NCBI RefSeq assembly: GCF_014837295.1
Contig: NZ_JACYHB010000002.1
Coordinates: 248,001 to 312,000, forward strand
DNA from: Cellulosimicrobium arenosum
Lineage (GTDB): Bacteria; Actinomycetota; Actinomycetes; Actinomycetales; Cellulomonadaceae
Direction: 5' to 3'
DNA: 64,000 nucleotides
The notes beneath the pieces are model-generated. The model worked only from the letters and a program-made list of their open reading frames with translations. It made no database searches and was not told the DNA's origin. Below, one piece after another: positions 7,303 through 16,331 of this stretch; the first letter of the stretch is position 1, and each line of letters opens with the position of its first letter. The translations under genes were made by a program, and so were the position numbers.

Positions 7303-8310
7303 TCAGTCGCCGGCGAGTCGGGCACCGTACCAGCCCTCGATGAGCGCCCGCGCGATCGAGGAACGGCCCGGGAGCAGGACGTCGCCCGCGTCGACCGCCG
7401 CGCCCAGCCCGGCGCGCGTGAACCAGCGCGCGTCGGTCAGCTCGACGCCGTCGACCTGGATCTCCTCGCTCGTGGCGCGAGCGTGGAAGCCGAGCATGAG
7501 GGACGCCGGGAACGGCCACGGCTGGCTCCCCCGGTAGTCCACCTCCCCCACGACGACCCCCGACTCCTCGAGGACCTCGCGTCGCACCGCCTGCTCGAGC
7601 GACTCGCCCGGCTCGACGTAGCCCGCGAGGGTCGAGAAGCGTCGGTCGGGCCAGTGCGCGGCGTGCCCGAGCAGGAGCTGCTCGTCCGCTCCGTCGCCGC
7701 GCACGACGCTCATGATGACCGCCGGGTCCGTGCGCGGGTAGAAGTCGATCCCCTCGTCGACGCAGCGACGGGTCCAGCCGGCGTTCTCGGCGACCGTCGG
7801 CTCGCCGCAGCGGGGGCACCGCGGGTGCGACGCGTGCCACGCCGCGAGCGCCACCGCCTCCGTGGCGAGAGCGGCACCCAGCCCGTCCGCGCCGCCCACG
7901 ATCTCGCGCAGCCCGCGCCAGGTGTGGTCGCGCACGAGCTCGGCGAGCGGGTCGCCGGGGTCGATCCCCTCGATGTCCATCCCCTGGGCGTCGGCGTCGT
8001 CGGGCAGGACGAGCGCGAGGTACGCCGCGCCACCGTCCTCGCCGAGGAACAACCACCGGGGTCGCTCGCCGTCGTCGGGCGCGGGCACGCGGACGAGGCG
8101 CTCGCCGCCGAGCACCACCACCTCCCCGCCCGGTGCGACGGCGAGACGTCCGCGGTGGACGAGGAGCACGCGCGTCGACCCGATCTCGCGCAGCGCGCCC
8201 ACGAGACCTGGCTCGGCGCGCCGGTGCGCCGCGCGGTCGACGAGGACGCCGTCCTGCGGCACCGGGACCGCGCGGACGGCCGGACGGGGGGACGGGATGC
8301 TCGCGGTCAT
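7303..8310 (-). CDS. nudC: NAD(+) diphosphatase (NADH pyrophosphatase)
   Basis: 335-residue NudC-type Nudix hydrolase, which cleaves NAD(H) to NMN(H) and AMP and in some bacteria decaps NAD-RNA. The Nudix box GYVEPGESLEQAVRREVLEESG lies at about 228-249 and is followed by the NudC signature SQPWPFP. The zinc ribbon before it has C165/C168 and C183, but the fourth position is Glu (RRCVDE) instead of Cys. The start is ATG 8310, with TACGGT at 8322-8317 exactly 6 nt upstream, indicating a leaderless mRNA. It is divergent from the phosphotransferase gene across 123 bp that contain a tandem repeat. Confidence 0.93.
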   Translation of the reverse strand: MTASIPSPRPAVRAVPVPQDGVLVDRAAHRRAEPGLVGALREIGSTRVLLVHRGRLAVAPGGEVVVLGGERLVRVPAPDDGERPRWLFLGEDGGAAYLALVLPDDADAQGMDIEGIDPGDPLAELVRDHTWRGLREIVGGADGLGAALATEAVALAAWHASHPRCPRCGEPTVAENAGWTRRCVDEGIDFYPRTDPAVIMSVVRGDGADEQLLLGHAAHWPDRRFSTLAGYVEPGESLEQAVRREVLEESGVVVGEVDYRGSQPWPFPASLMLGFHARATSEEIQVDGVELTDARWFTRAGLGAAVDAGDVLLPGRSSIARALIEGWYGARLAGD

Positions 8311-8316
8311 GCTCCG

Positions 8317-8322
8317 ACCGTA
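8317..8322 (-). promoter_or_regulatory. -10 box of leaderless nudC
   Basis: TACGGT on the minus strand, 6 nt before ATG 8310. Confidence 0.5.
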
Positions 8323-8361
8323 GGCCACCACGGCGGACGGGCGTCGGTCCGGGACGTCCTG

Positions 8362-8402
8362 GTCCGGCGTGGATCCGGCGTGGGTCCGGCGTGGATCCGG
8401 CG
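8362..8402. repeat. 11-bp tandem repeat between divergent genes
   Basis: The unit RTCCGGCGTGG (R alternating G, A, G, A) is repeated 3.7 times at 8362, 8373, 8384 and 8395. The period is close to one helical turn, so a protein binding each unit would sit on the same DNA face. It lies between the nudC and phosphotransferase promoters. Confidence 0.8.
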
Positions 8403-8421
8403 CCGCGGCGTCGGCACCGAC

Positions 8422-8427
8422 TACCGT
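8422..8427 (+). promoter_or_regulatory. -10 box of leaderless phosphotransferase gene
   Basis: TACCGT, 6 nt before GTG 8434. The end of the 11-bp tandem repeat is about 20 bp upstream, in the -35 region. Confidence 0.55.
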
Positions 8428-8433
8428 GAGCGG

Positions 8434-9351
8434 GTGCCTCGCTCTCCCCTCACGCTCGCCGCGCTCGCGACCGCCGCCGTCCCCGGTCTCGACGCGCGCA
8501 GCGCGCACCCGGTCGCGGACCCGGGCGACTACGACACCGCCGTGGTGACGGACGACGACGGCGCGCGGTGGACCGTCCGGGCCCCCCGCAGCCCGCAGGC
8601 CGGGGCGGCGCTCGAGGCCGAGACCGAGCTGCTCGCCTCGCTCCAGCTCTTCGCCGACTCCGGTGTGCTCTCGTTCGCCGTCCCGCGACTGGCCGGGTTC
8701 GCCCTCCTGCCGGAGGGCGGCCGCGCGGTCGTGCACCCCGCGCTCGAGGGGACGGCGCTCGACGTCGACTCGCTCCGTCCCGGGCCCGGGCTGGCCGCCG
8801 ACCTCGGCCGCGTCCTCGCGGCGATCCACGAGCTGCCCCGGTCGATCGTCGACGACGCCGGCCTGCCCGGCTACACCGCGACCGAGTACCGCGAGCGCCG
8901 CATGTCCGAGCTCGACGAGGCCGCCGCGACCGGCAGCGTTCCCACGCGGCTCCTGCGCCGCTGGGAGTCCGCGCTCGAGGACGTCTCGCTCTGGCGGTTC
9001 CAGCCCGTCGTCGTGCACGGAGACCTGAGCCCCGAGCAGGTGTTCGTCGCGCGCGGACGCGTCGTGGCGGTCACCGGGTGGTCCGACGCGCGCGTGGCCG
9101 ACCCGGCGGACGACCTCGCCTGGCTGCTCGCCTCGGCACCGCCCGAGGCGATCGACTCCATCACCGAGGCGTACCAGCTGCGTCGCACCGAGCTCACCGA
9201 CACGCGGCTGACGGACCGGGCGCTGCTCGTGAGCGAGCTCGCGCTGGCACGCTGGCTCATGCACGGCGTGCGCCACGACCTCGACGACGTGGTCGCCGAC
9301 GCGCTCGACATGCTCGCCGACCTCGACGAGGCCACGCGCGACGACGCGTGA
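8434..9351 (+). CDS. Aminoglycoside/macrolide phosphotransferase-fold protein
   Basis: 305-residue APH-fold protein. The Brenner-type catalytic motif HGDLSPEQVF starts at about residue 195, with the metal-binding segment SDARVADPADDLAWL some 20 residues later. The first residue of that second motif, usually Asp in DW, is Gly here (TGWSD). The N-terminal lobe ends with a plausible ATP-contact strand. Family members phosphorylate antibiotics or small metabolites; the location inside a housekeeping cluster next to nudC and adnAB argues against a dedicated acquired resistance gene. GTG 8434 is supported by the leaderless promoter spacing. It is convergent with adnB, 7 bp apart. Confidence 0.8.
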   Translation: MPRSPLTLAALATAAVPGLDARSAHPVADPGDYDTAVVTDDDGARWTVRAPRSPQAGAALEAETELLASLQLFADSGVLSFAVPRLAGFALLPEGGRAVVHPALEGTALDVDSLRPGPGLAADLGRVLAAIHELPRSIVDDAGLPGYTATEYRERRMSELDEAAATGSVPTRLLRRWESALEDVSLWRFQPVVVHGDLSPEQVFVARGRVVAVTGWSDARVADPADDLAWLLASAPPEAIDSITEAYQLRRTELTDTRLTDRALLVSELALARWLMHGVRHDLDDVVADALDMLADLDEATRDDA

Positions 9352-9358
9352 CGGCGCC

Positions 9359-12300
9359 TCACCCCCGGAGCAACGCCTCGATCTCGCCCTCGTCGAGCAG
9401 CCGTTCGGGGCGGACGGTCTCGTCCGAGGCGACGTAGTAGAACGCCGCCCCGACCTGCTCCAGCGGGAGCCCGGACCAACGCGACCACGCCAGCCGGTAG
9501 GCGGCGAGCTGGACCTCCCGCGTCGCGCGCGCCTGCCGGTCGTGCGGAGCCCGGCCCGTCTTCCAGTCGACGACGACGACGCCGCCCCGCTCTGCTCCGG
9601 CAGCGGTCGTCCCCTCCCGCTCGTCCCGGTCGTCGAGCGGGTGCTCGGGGAACACCGCGTCGATGCGCGACCTCAGCACCGTGTCACCGACCGTGGTCTC
9701 GACGTCGACCTCGACCGCGCTCGGTGTCCGGCCCGCCCACGGCGAGGCGAGGAACGTCTCCTGCAGCGCGGCGAGGTCCAGGTCGTGGTCGGTGTCCTCG
9801 TCGTCGGCGCCGGGCAGGTCCTCGACGCCGAGCAGCGAGGAGCGGGTGAAGTACCGCTCGGCCCACAGGTGGAACTGCGTCCCGCGCCGCGCGTGCACCG
9901 TCGGCTGCGACGGGACGGGGCGTCGCAGGTGCAGCGCGAACTCGTCCCGGTCCGCCGCGAGCCGCACGAGGGCTGACGCCGACACGTGCGCCGGCATCTC
10001 GATGGTCGGGCCCGTGGCCTCTTCCCGCTCACCGAGCAGCACGCGCGCGAGCTCGACGAGGTCGCGCCCGTCCTCGTCGACCAGCACGCCCGCGGCGGTG
10101 GTCAGCGCGTCCGGCAGAGGTCCGCCGGCGGAGCCGGGTGGTCGGTGTGCGCGTTCGTCCTGCTCCGCGGCCGTACGGAGGGTTCGGGTGGAGGCAGCAC
10201 GCCCGACCCGTTCGGCGGTCGCGCGCAGCACGGCACGGGCGGACGTCGGGGCGTGGCGCTCCGGCGCCGGCCAGACCCCCGTCACCTCCACGTCCTCCAG
10301 GGGGTTCGCGTCCTGCGGCCCGGGCGGCGCCGACCACCCGTCGTCGGCGACCACGCCCGCGTCGACGAGCTCGACCAGGAAGGGCGACAACGACCGGGGT
10401 CGTGTGCCCGCGCGCCACCAGGACGCCGCGAGGAACAGCTCGCGGCGCGCGCGGGTGAAGGCGACGTACGCGAGGCGACGCTCCTCGGCGAGCTGGTGCT
10501 CTCCGGCCGCGGCGCGGAACTCGTCGCGTCGCGTGACGAGGTCCTTCGTGTCGGTCGCGAGGTCGAAGCGGAACTCGGGAAGGTCGTCCGCGTCCCCGCG
10601 CAACGGGTACGGGAGCTGTGAGACGTCCGAGAGCCAGCCGCTGTCCGCGCGTACCCCCGAGGAGGACGCTGCCGTCGTCGGGAACCCTCCGTCGACGAGA
10701 CCGGGGACCGCGACGACGTCCCACTCCAGGCCCTTCGCCGCGTGCACGGTGATGACCTGGACCGCGTCCGGGTCGGGCTCGCGCACCGGCAGGTCCAGCC
10801 CGTCCTCGCGGCTCGCGGCGACCCCCAGCCACGCGAGGAAGGCCCCGAGCGTCACGACGTCCGCCTTCTGCGCGAAGGTGGCCGCGACGTCTCTCAGGGC
10901 GTCCAGGTGCTCGCGCGCGCGGTCGCTCACCGCGTCGGGGTCGGACAGCCGTCCGGTCGAGAGCAGAGCCTGGTTCGTCACGGCCTCGACGTCGAGCCCG
11001 AGGGCGCGCTCGGCCTCGACGACGAGCTCGGGCAACGACAGGTACGTCAACGACCGCAAGGACCGCAACGCGTGCGCCAACGTGCTCAGCCGCTCGTGCG
11101 CGGCGGACGTGAGGACCCGCCCGTCACCCGAGGCCTCCCCGGGCGACGGCAGGTCGTCGAGGGCGTCCACGATGGAACGGTGGTCCACGACGTCGCCCTC
11201 GACGACCACCGGACCGGTCCCCGCGGCGTCGGCGGGGTCCGGTCCTCCGGCGAGGGCGGCGGGTCCGCCGGCGCTGCCCCGCCCGCCTCGCCGGGCGGCA
11301 CCGAGAGCGTCACGCCGTGCGAGGTCCGCGGCGCGACCGGCGAGGGCGTGCAGGTCGGCGGCGCCCAGGTTGACGCGCGGGCCCGTGAGCAGCCGCACGA
11401 GCGCGTCGCCGCGCGACGGGTCGTGCACCACCTCCAGGAGCGAGGTGACGTCCACGACCTCGGGCGTCGTCAGCAGCCCGCCGAGCCCGACGACCTCCAC
11501 CGGCAGGCCGAGCCGGCGCAGCGCGACCTCGACGGGCGCGAACTGGCTGCGCTTGCGGCACAGGACCGCTGCCGTGACACGCCCGGCCGGGGCGCTGCCC
11601 GGCCGCCACCGCGACGCGACGACCTCGGCGACCGCCGCGGCCTCCTCCTCGAGCGTCGCCGCGACGTGCGCGCTCACCCGCCCGGGGCCCGCCCCCGGGC
11701 GCAGTGCAAGCGGGGGGACGGCGACGTCCGCGGACCGCGGGCCGCCTGCCCGCAGCGGGGCGGAGGCGACGTTCGCCGCCGCGAGGACGGCACCGTCGTT
11801 GCGCCACGAGGTCGAGAGGTAGTGGACCGCGGCCGGCCGGCCGTCGCGTGCGAACCGCTGGGGGAAGCGGGCGAGCCCGCCGGCGCTCGCGCCGCGCCAC
11901 CCGTAGATCGACTGGTGCGGGTCACCGACCGCCGTGACGGCATGACCGTCCCCGAACAGTCCCGCGAGCAGCTCCACCTGGGCGTGGGACGTGTCCTGGT
12001 ACTCGTCGAGGAGCACGACGCGGAAGCGCGACCGCTCGGTCGCGCCCACGACCGGCACCTCGAGCGCCAGCCGGGCCGCGAGCGCCACCTGGTCGCCGAA
12101 GTCGAGCGTGTCCGCCGTGCGCTTGCGCTCCCGGTACGCGCCGACGAGGTCGAGGATCCGCGCTCGCTCCGCCACGTCGCCGATCAGCTTCTCGACCTCC
12201 TTGGTGCGCGCACGCTGCCGCGGGCCGAGGGGCAGCACGTCCAGCGCCGCCGCGATGTCCTCGACCCGGGAGCGGGCGTCGGGCACGTCGAGCAGGTGTT

Positions 12301-12952
12301 CCGAGACCGCACCGGACAGGCCGAGGACGGCGGCGACGACGGTGCTCACCGCGCGATCTGTCCCGAGATCGTCGGCCCAGCTCTCGACGATCTGGGACGC
12401 GAGCTGCCACTGCTCGGCCTCGCCGAGGAGCCGGGACCCCGGCTCGACCCCGACCCGCAGGCCGTGGTCCGCGACGATCGTCGCCGCGTAGGCGTTGTAG
12501 GTCGCGATCGTGGGGCGGTCGAGCAGCGAGAGACCCGACGCGGCGTCGCTCCGGGCCCGCGTCAGCTGGGCGAGCCGCGCGCGGACGCGCTCGGCCAGCT
12601 CTCCGGCGGCCTTGCGCGTGAACGTCAGCCCCAGGACCTCGTCGGGCCGGACGTGGTCGTTGGCGATGAGCCAGACGACCCGGGCCGCCATCGTCTCCGT
12701 CTTCCCCGAGCCGGCGCCGGCGACCACGAGCATCGGCTCGAGCGGTGCCTCGATCACCGCGACCTGCTCGGCGGTCGGCTCCGGCCGCCCGAGCAGGCGC
12801 GCGATCGCGGCGGCGGAGAGCGCCGGGGCGCTGCCCTCCGGGAGGGCTCCGCGGTGTCGTCCGACCGGATCGACGTCCGCACGCACGCCGCCCGTCCGCA
12901 TCTCGTCCAGGTCGAACAGCCCGTCCTGCGACCTCGCTGCCGTCCCGCTCAT
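9359..12952 (-). CDS. adnB: AdnB-type helicase-nuclease subunit
   Basis: 1197-residue subunit of the actinobacterial AdnAB motor-nuclease that resects double-strand breaks. The N-terminal UvrD-like motor has Walker A AGAGSGKTET near residue 78, LLDEYQDTSHAQ motif II, GDPHQSIYGWRG and VITVHAAKGLEWD. The C-terminal RecB-like nuclease has HLWAERYF, SRIDAVF, VVVDWKTGRAP (catalytic D-x-K) and REVQLAAYRLAW, all intact. The ATG at 12952 overlaps the adnA stop in an ATGA, so translation is coupled. It is slightly longer than mycobacterial AdnB (about 1100 residues); the extra length is in Gly/Ala-rich linkers. In mycobacteria the AdnB motor drives translocation. Confidence 0.93.
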   Translation of the reverse strand: MSGTAARSQDGLFDLDEMRTGGVRADVDPVGRHRGALPEGSAPALSAAAIARLLGRPEPTAEQVAVIEAPLEPMLVVAGAGSGKTETMAARVVWLIANDHVRPDEVLGLTFTRKAAGELAERVRARLAQLTRARSDAASGLSLLDRPTIATYNAYAATIVADHGLRVGVEPGSRLLGEAEQWQLASQIVESWADDLGTDRAVSTVVAAVLGLSGAVSEHLLDVPDARSRVEDIAAALDVLPLGPRQRARTKEVEKLIGDVAERARILDLVGAYRERKRTADTLDFGDQVALAARLALEVPVVGATERSRFRVVLLDEYQDTSHAQVELLAGLFGDGHAVTAVGDPHQSIYGWRGASAGGLARFPQRFARDGRPAAVHYLSTSWRNDGAVLAAANVASAPLRAGGPRSADVAVPPLALRPGAGPGRVSAHVAATLEEEAAAVAEVVASRWRPGSAPAGRVTAAVLCRKRSQFAPVEVALRRLGLPVEVVGLGGLLTTPEVVDVTSLLEVVHDPSRGDALVRLLTGPRVNLGAADLHALAGRAADLARRDALGAARRGGRGSAGGPAALAGGPDPADAAGTGPVVVEGDVVDHRSIVDALDDLPSPGEASGDGRVLTSAAHERLSTLAHALRSLRSLTYLSLPELVVEAERALGLDVEAVTNQALLSTGRLSDPDAVSDRAREHLDALRDVAATFAQKADVVTLGAFLAWLGVAASREDGLDLPVREPDPDAVQVITVHAAKGLEWDVVAVPGLVDGGFPTTAASSSGVRADSGWLSDVSQLPYPLRGDADDLPEFRFDLATDTKDLVTRRDEFRAAAGEHQLAEERRLAYVAFTRARRELFLAASWWRAGTRPRSLSPFLVELVDAGVVADDGWSAPPGPQDANPLEDVEVTGVWPAPERHAPTSARAVLRATAERVGRAASTRTLRTAAEQDERAHRPPGSAGGPLPDALTTAAGVLVDEDGRDLVELARVLLGEREEATGPTIEMPAHVSASALVRLAADRDEFALHLRRPVPSQPTVHARRGTQFHLWAERYFTRSSLLGVEDLPGADDEDTDHDLDLAALQETFLASPWAGRTPSAVEVDVETTVGDTVLRSRIDAVFPEHPLDDRDEREGTTAAGAERGGVVVVDWKTGRAPHDRQARATREVQLAAYRLAWSRWSGLPLEQVGAAFYYVASDETVRPERLLDEGEIEALLRG

Positions 12953-15900
12953 GCCACGACCCTGCGACCCTCGGGCTGCACGGGGCACGCCCGGCGGACC
13001 GGGCACATCTCGCACAGCGGGTTCACCCGTGCCGTGAACGTCGCGGCAGACATCGTCCCCGCAGCGTCCTCGACGACCGTCCTGGCCCAGCTCGACCCGT
13101 CGGGCTCCGGCGCGAGGGCGGGCTGCCCGACGACGGCGGGTCCCACGTGGGTGCTGCCGACGTACACGAGCTGGGCACCTGCGCTGCGCGTACCGTCCGG
13201 GAGGTCGAGCGCCCCCTCCTCGACGGCGAGCTGGTACGCACCGAGCTGGGGGTGCCGTCCGGCATCGGCCTTGGTCACCGTGCTGCGGCCCGTCTTGAGA
13301 TCGACGACGCGGACCGCTCCGTCGCCGGCGTCCTCGACCCGGTCGAGCGTGCCCCGTAGCCGGGCACGACCCACGTCGACGGCGAACTGCGGCTCGACGA
13401 GGAGCGGGCTCCCCGCACCGGCGAGGTAGTCGGCGAGCTTGGCGATCATCCGCTCGGCGCGCCGGCGCAGCTGGACCGACGGCCATCCAGCGGGCAGCGC
13501 GAGCTCCGGCCAGCGACGGTCCAGCTCGGCGCGCAGCTCGGACAGCGACCCGGCCGGAAGGGCCTCCGCGATCGAGTGGACGAGCGTGCCGAGGCTCTGG
13601 TGCGACGCGTCGGGCGCCGTCCCGCCCGCGGCCTCGAGGGTCCAGCGCAGGGGACAGGTCGTGACGGTCTCGACCTTCGAGGGCGAGACCGTCACGAGCT
13701 CGTCGGGGTCCCGCAGGGGCGCGGTCGAGGTGAGGTGCGGGACCCCGTACCACGTGCGGGGGTCTGCTTCCGGGACCCCGGCGGCCGTCAGGTCCGCCAG
13801 GAGCGTCGCCGCCGCGTCGCCGCGGCCGTCGCGCGGCTCCGCTCGTGCGGAGTCGGTGACGAGGACGGCGCGTGCGGCCGCGACGACTCCCCGCAGGTCC
13901 AGCGGAGCGCCGACCCGCACGTGTCGGCGCTCGTACCCCGACGCCGCGCCGCCGTCGGTCCCGCCGCCCTCCGGTGGGCGGTGCGCGTCCGTGGGGTCGG
14001 TGCCGTCCCCGTCCGGTCCGGGCGGCGGCGCGACGAGGTCGCAGAACACCGAGGGTGCCTCCTCCGCGTCCTCGACGGCGGTGACCACGAGTCGCCTCGT
14101 CGCGCGCGACGAGGCGACGGTGAACGCCCGCAGCTCGTCCGCGAGCACCTGGGCACGGGCCTGGGAGCCGACGCCGTGCCCGTCGTCCTGCCGGCCCGCG
14201 ACGAGCTCGACGAGGGCCTGCGAGCCCAGCAGCGAGTCGCGCAGCCTCAGGTCCGGCCAGACGCCGTCCTGGACACCGGCGACGAACACGACGTCCCACT
14301 CGCGCCCGGCCGCGCCCGCGGGGGTCAGTGCCGCCACGGCGTCGACCCCGCTCGTGCCCGCGGCCAGCGAGTCCGCGGGCAGGTCCTGCGACGCGAGGTA
14401 CTCGACGAACGCCGAGACGGCGGCACCCGGCATGCGGTCGACGAACGTCTCCGCGGCACGGAACAGCGCGAGCACGGCGTCCAGGTCGCGGTCGGCGCGC
14501 GCACCGGCGGGACCACCCGCGAGCGCGGCGTCCCGCCACCGCTGAGCGAGCCCGGTCGCGTCCCACACGGCCCACAGGACCGTCTGCGCGCTCGCGCCCG
14601 GCTCGTGCGCCGCGGCCCGGCCCGCCTGCAGCGCACGGGCCAGCGCGACCGGGCCACGGCGCAGCGGGGCCGGGAGCGTCGCGGCCCGGTCCGGGTCCTG
14701 GAGCAGGTCCACGAGCAGCGCGTCGGAGGAACGGCCCCCGCCCCCGGCGAGCTCCTCCCCGCGCAGCGCGCGGCGCAGCCGTCGCAGTCCCACCACGTCC
14801 AGCCCCCCCAACGGGGACGTGAGGAGAGTCGCCGCCACCAGCGGGTCGAGCACGGTCGCGCCGGACGGCACGTCCGGCCGCGGGTCGTCGGCCGCGACGC
14901 TCGCGAGCACCGCGGCGAGCAGCGGGGAGACGGCCGGCTCGTCCCGCAGGGGGACGTCGGATCCCTGGAGCTCGACGGGCACCGACGCCGCCACCAGCTC
15001 GCGCCGGAGTGCGGCGAGCTGGGTGCCCGACCGGGCGATCACCGCCATCCGACGCCACGGCGTCCCGTGCAGGAGATGCTCCGCGCGCAGCTCGCGCGCG
15101 ACGAACGCCGCCTGCTGCGCCGTGCCGGCGAGGACCGCGACCTGGACCGGCGCGACGTCGTCCCCCGCCGCGGCCCCGCCGGGCGCGGCTCCTCGGTGCA
15201 CCGCGCCCGCGACCACCCCGACGTGCGACGTGACACGGCGGGTGAGCTCGCGCAGGGGTGCCGGTTGCCGCCACGCCGTACCGAGCACGACGACGCGTGC
15301 GTCGAACTCGCCCGCGCCTCCCTTGTCGGGCGCCCCTGCCCGGGCGACGAGGCCCGGGCTCGCACCGCGGAAGCCCTGGACGGCCGAGTCCGGGTCGGCG
15401 AGGAGCACGAGGCGCGCGCCGTCCCCGACGAGGGTCCGGAGCAGCCGCGCGGTGGCGACCGTCGCCTCCTGGTAGTCGTCGACTACGACGAGGTCCCACG
15501 TCGGGCGTGGGACCTCCGGCACCTCCTCGTCCCAGGCGCGCAGCGCCTGCGCGGCCTCGTCGACGACGACCGCCGGGTCGAGCCGGGCGCCGGAGCCCGG
15601 CAGGCCCGCGCGCAGGGCGGTGACGTCGAGGTACTCCTCGTACAGGTGCGCACCGAGCACCCACTCCGGCCGGTCGTACCGTCGTCCCAGCGTCGCGAGG
15701 TCGGCGGGGGTCAGCCCGCGCTCGGCCGCACGCATGAGCAGGTCGCGCAGCTCCTGGCGCAGTCCCCGCAGCCCGAGCGCCTCGACCGGCAGGCCCGGGG
15801 GGAGGTCGAGGGGCCGTGCCTCTCCCGCCAGGTGCCCGGCGAGGAGCTCGGCGAGCGCGAGGTCCTGCTCCGGGCCGGAGACGAGGGTCGGCGGGGGCTC

Positions 15901-16287
15901 TGCGAGGGCGGCCGCCCGTTCGCGCAGCATCGCGAACGCCGCCGCGGAGGCCGTGCGCACCATCGGTGCCCCCACGGTCCGCCGGGCCCGGGCGGAGAGC
16001 CGGTCGCGCAGCGTCGCGGCGCCGCGTCGCGTCGCGGCGAGGAGCAGCACACGCTCGGGCGGCGCCCCGCGGTCGAGCGCCGCCAGGACGGCCTCGACCG
16101 CGACGAGCGTCTTGCCGGTCCCGGGAGCGCCGACGACGAGGGTCGTGCCGGGACGCGACGCGGCGTCGAGGGCTGCGCGCTGCGCAGGGTCCGGTCGGAA
16201 CGCGGCCCGCTCGGGCGCACGGGCGACGAGCAGAGGCGGACGGCGACGCACGAGAGACGAGGGACGGCCGGGCGCGGAGATGGGCAC
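12949..16287 (-). CDS. adnA: AdnA-type helicase-nuclease subunit with Fe-S nuclease
   Basis: 1112-residue partner of AdnB. The UvrD-like motor has Walker A GAPGTGKT near residue 50, LVVVDDYQEATVATA as motif II (DDYQ rather than DEYQ) and PAGAAGREWDVVFVAG near motif V. The C-terminal nuclease has LGTLVHSIAEAL, RGTLDRVED, VVDLKTGRST and PQLGAYQLAVE. Four cysteines frame it: TTCPLRW before, and CEMCPVRRAC at the end, the C...CxxC-x5-C pattern of AddB/Cas4-type 4Fe-4S nucleases. GTG 16287 is the most family-like start (PISAPGRPSS...). The gene forms an operon with adnB. Confidence 0.93.
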   Translation of the reverse strand: MPISAPGRPSSLVRRRPPLLVARAPERAAFRPDPAQRAALDAASRPGTTLVVGAPGTGKTLVAVEAVLAALDRGAPPERVLLLAATRRGAATLRDRLSARARRTVGAPMVRTASAAAFAMLRERAAALAEPPPTLVSGPEQDLALAELLAGHLAGEARPLDLPPGLPVEALGLRGLRQELRDLLMRAAERGLTPADLATLGRRYDRPEWVLGAHLYEEYLDVTALRAGLPGSGARLDPAVVVDEAAQALRAWDEEVPEVPRPTWDLVVVDDYQEATVATARLLRTLVGDGARLVLLADPDSAVQGFRGASPGLVARAGAPDKGGAGEFDARVVVLGTAWRQPAPLRELTRRVTSHVGVVAGAVHRGAAPGGAAAGDDVAPVQVAVLAGTAQQAAFVARELRAEHLLHGTPWRRMAVIARSGTQLAALRRELVAASVPVELQGSDVPLRDEPAVSPLLAAVLASVAADDPRPDVPSGATVLDPLVAATLLTSPLGGLDVVGLRRLRRALRGEELAGGGGRSSDALLVDLLQDPDRAATLPAPLRRGPVALARALQAGRAAAHEPGASAQTVLWAVWDATGLAQRWRDAALAGGPAGARADRDLDAVLALFRAAETFVDRMPGAAVSAFVEYLASQDLPADSLAAGTSGVDAVAALTPAGAAGREWDVVFVAGVQDGVWPDLRLRDSLLGSQALVELVAGRQDDGHGVGSQARAQVLADELRAFTVASSRATRRLVVTAVEDAEEAPSVFCDLVAPPPGPDGDGTDPTDAHRPPEGGGTDGGAASGYERRHVRVGAPLDLRGVVAAARAVLVTDSARAEPRDGRGDAAATLLADLTAAGVPEADPRTWYGVPHLTSTAPLRDPDELVTVSPSKVETVTTCPLRWTLEAAGGTAPDASHQSLGTLVHSIAEALPAGSLSELRAELDRRWPELALPAGWPSVQLRRRAERMIAKLADYLAGAGSPLLVEPQFAVDVGRARLRGTLDRVEDAGDGAVRVVDLKTGRSTVTKADAGRHPQLGAYQLAVEEGALDLPDGTRSAGAQLVYVGSTHVGPAVVGQPALAPEPDGSSWARTVVEDAAGTMSAATFTARVNPLCEMCPVRRACPVQPEGRRVVA

Positions 16288-16331
16288 GCAGCGATGCAAC
16301 CACGCGCCGCCCACACCCGCGGTCCGACGAC

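Noticed and set aside
8362-8402. CRISPR-like array
   Set aside because: The 11-bp units are directly adjacent with no spacers, and no cas gene is present.
8434-9351. Acquired macrolide or aminoglycoside resistance gene
   Set aside because: Base composition matches its surroundings, it lies in a conserved housekeeping order, and one catalytic-motif residue differs. No mobile element is near.
9359-16287. AddAB or RecBCD
   Set aside because: Both subunits carry a motor plus a RecB-type nuclease in the actinobacterial AdnAB layout, next to uvrD2, mrx1 and nudC.
9359-16303. A single 2314-residue minus-strand reading frame covering both adnA and adnB
   Set aside because: Only its second half (from 12952) has family similarity; the first half is an antiphase reading of adnA, rich in Arg/Gly/Pro. 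adnA is read in another frame with clear helicase and nuclease motifs.
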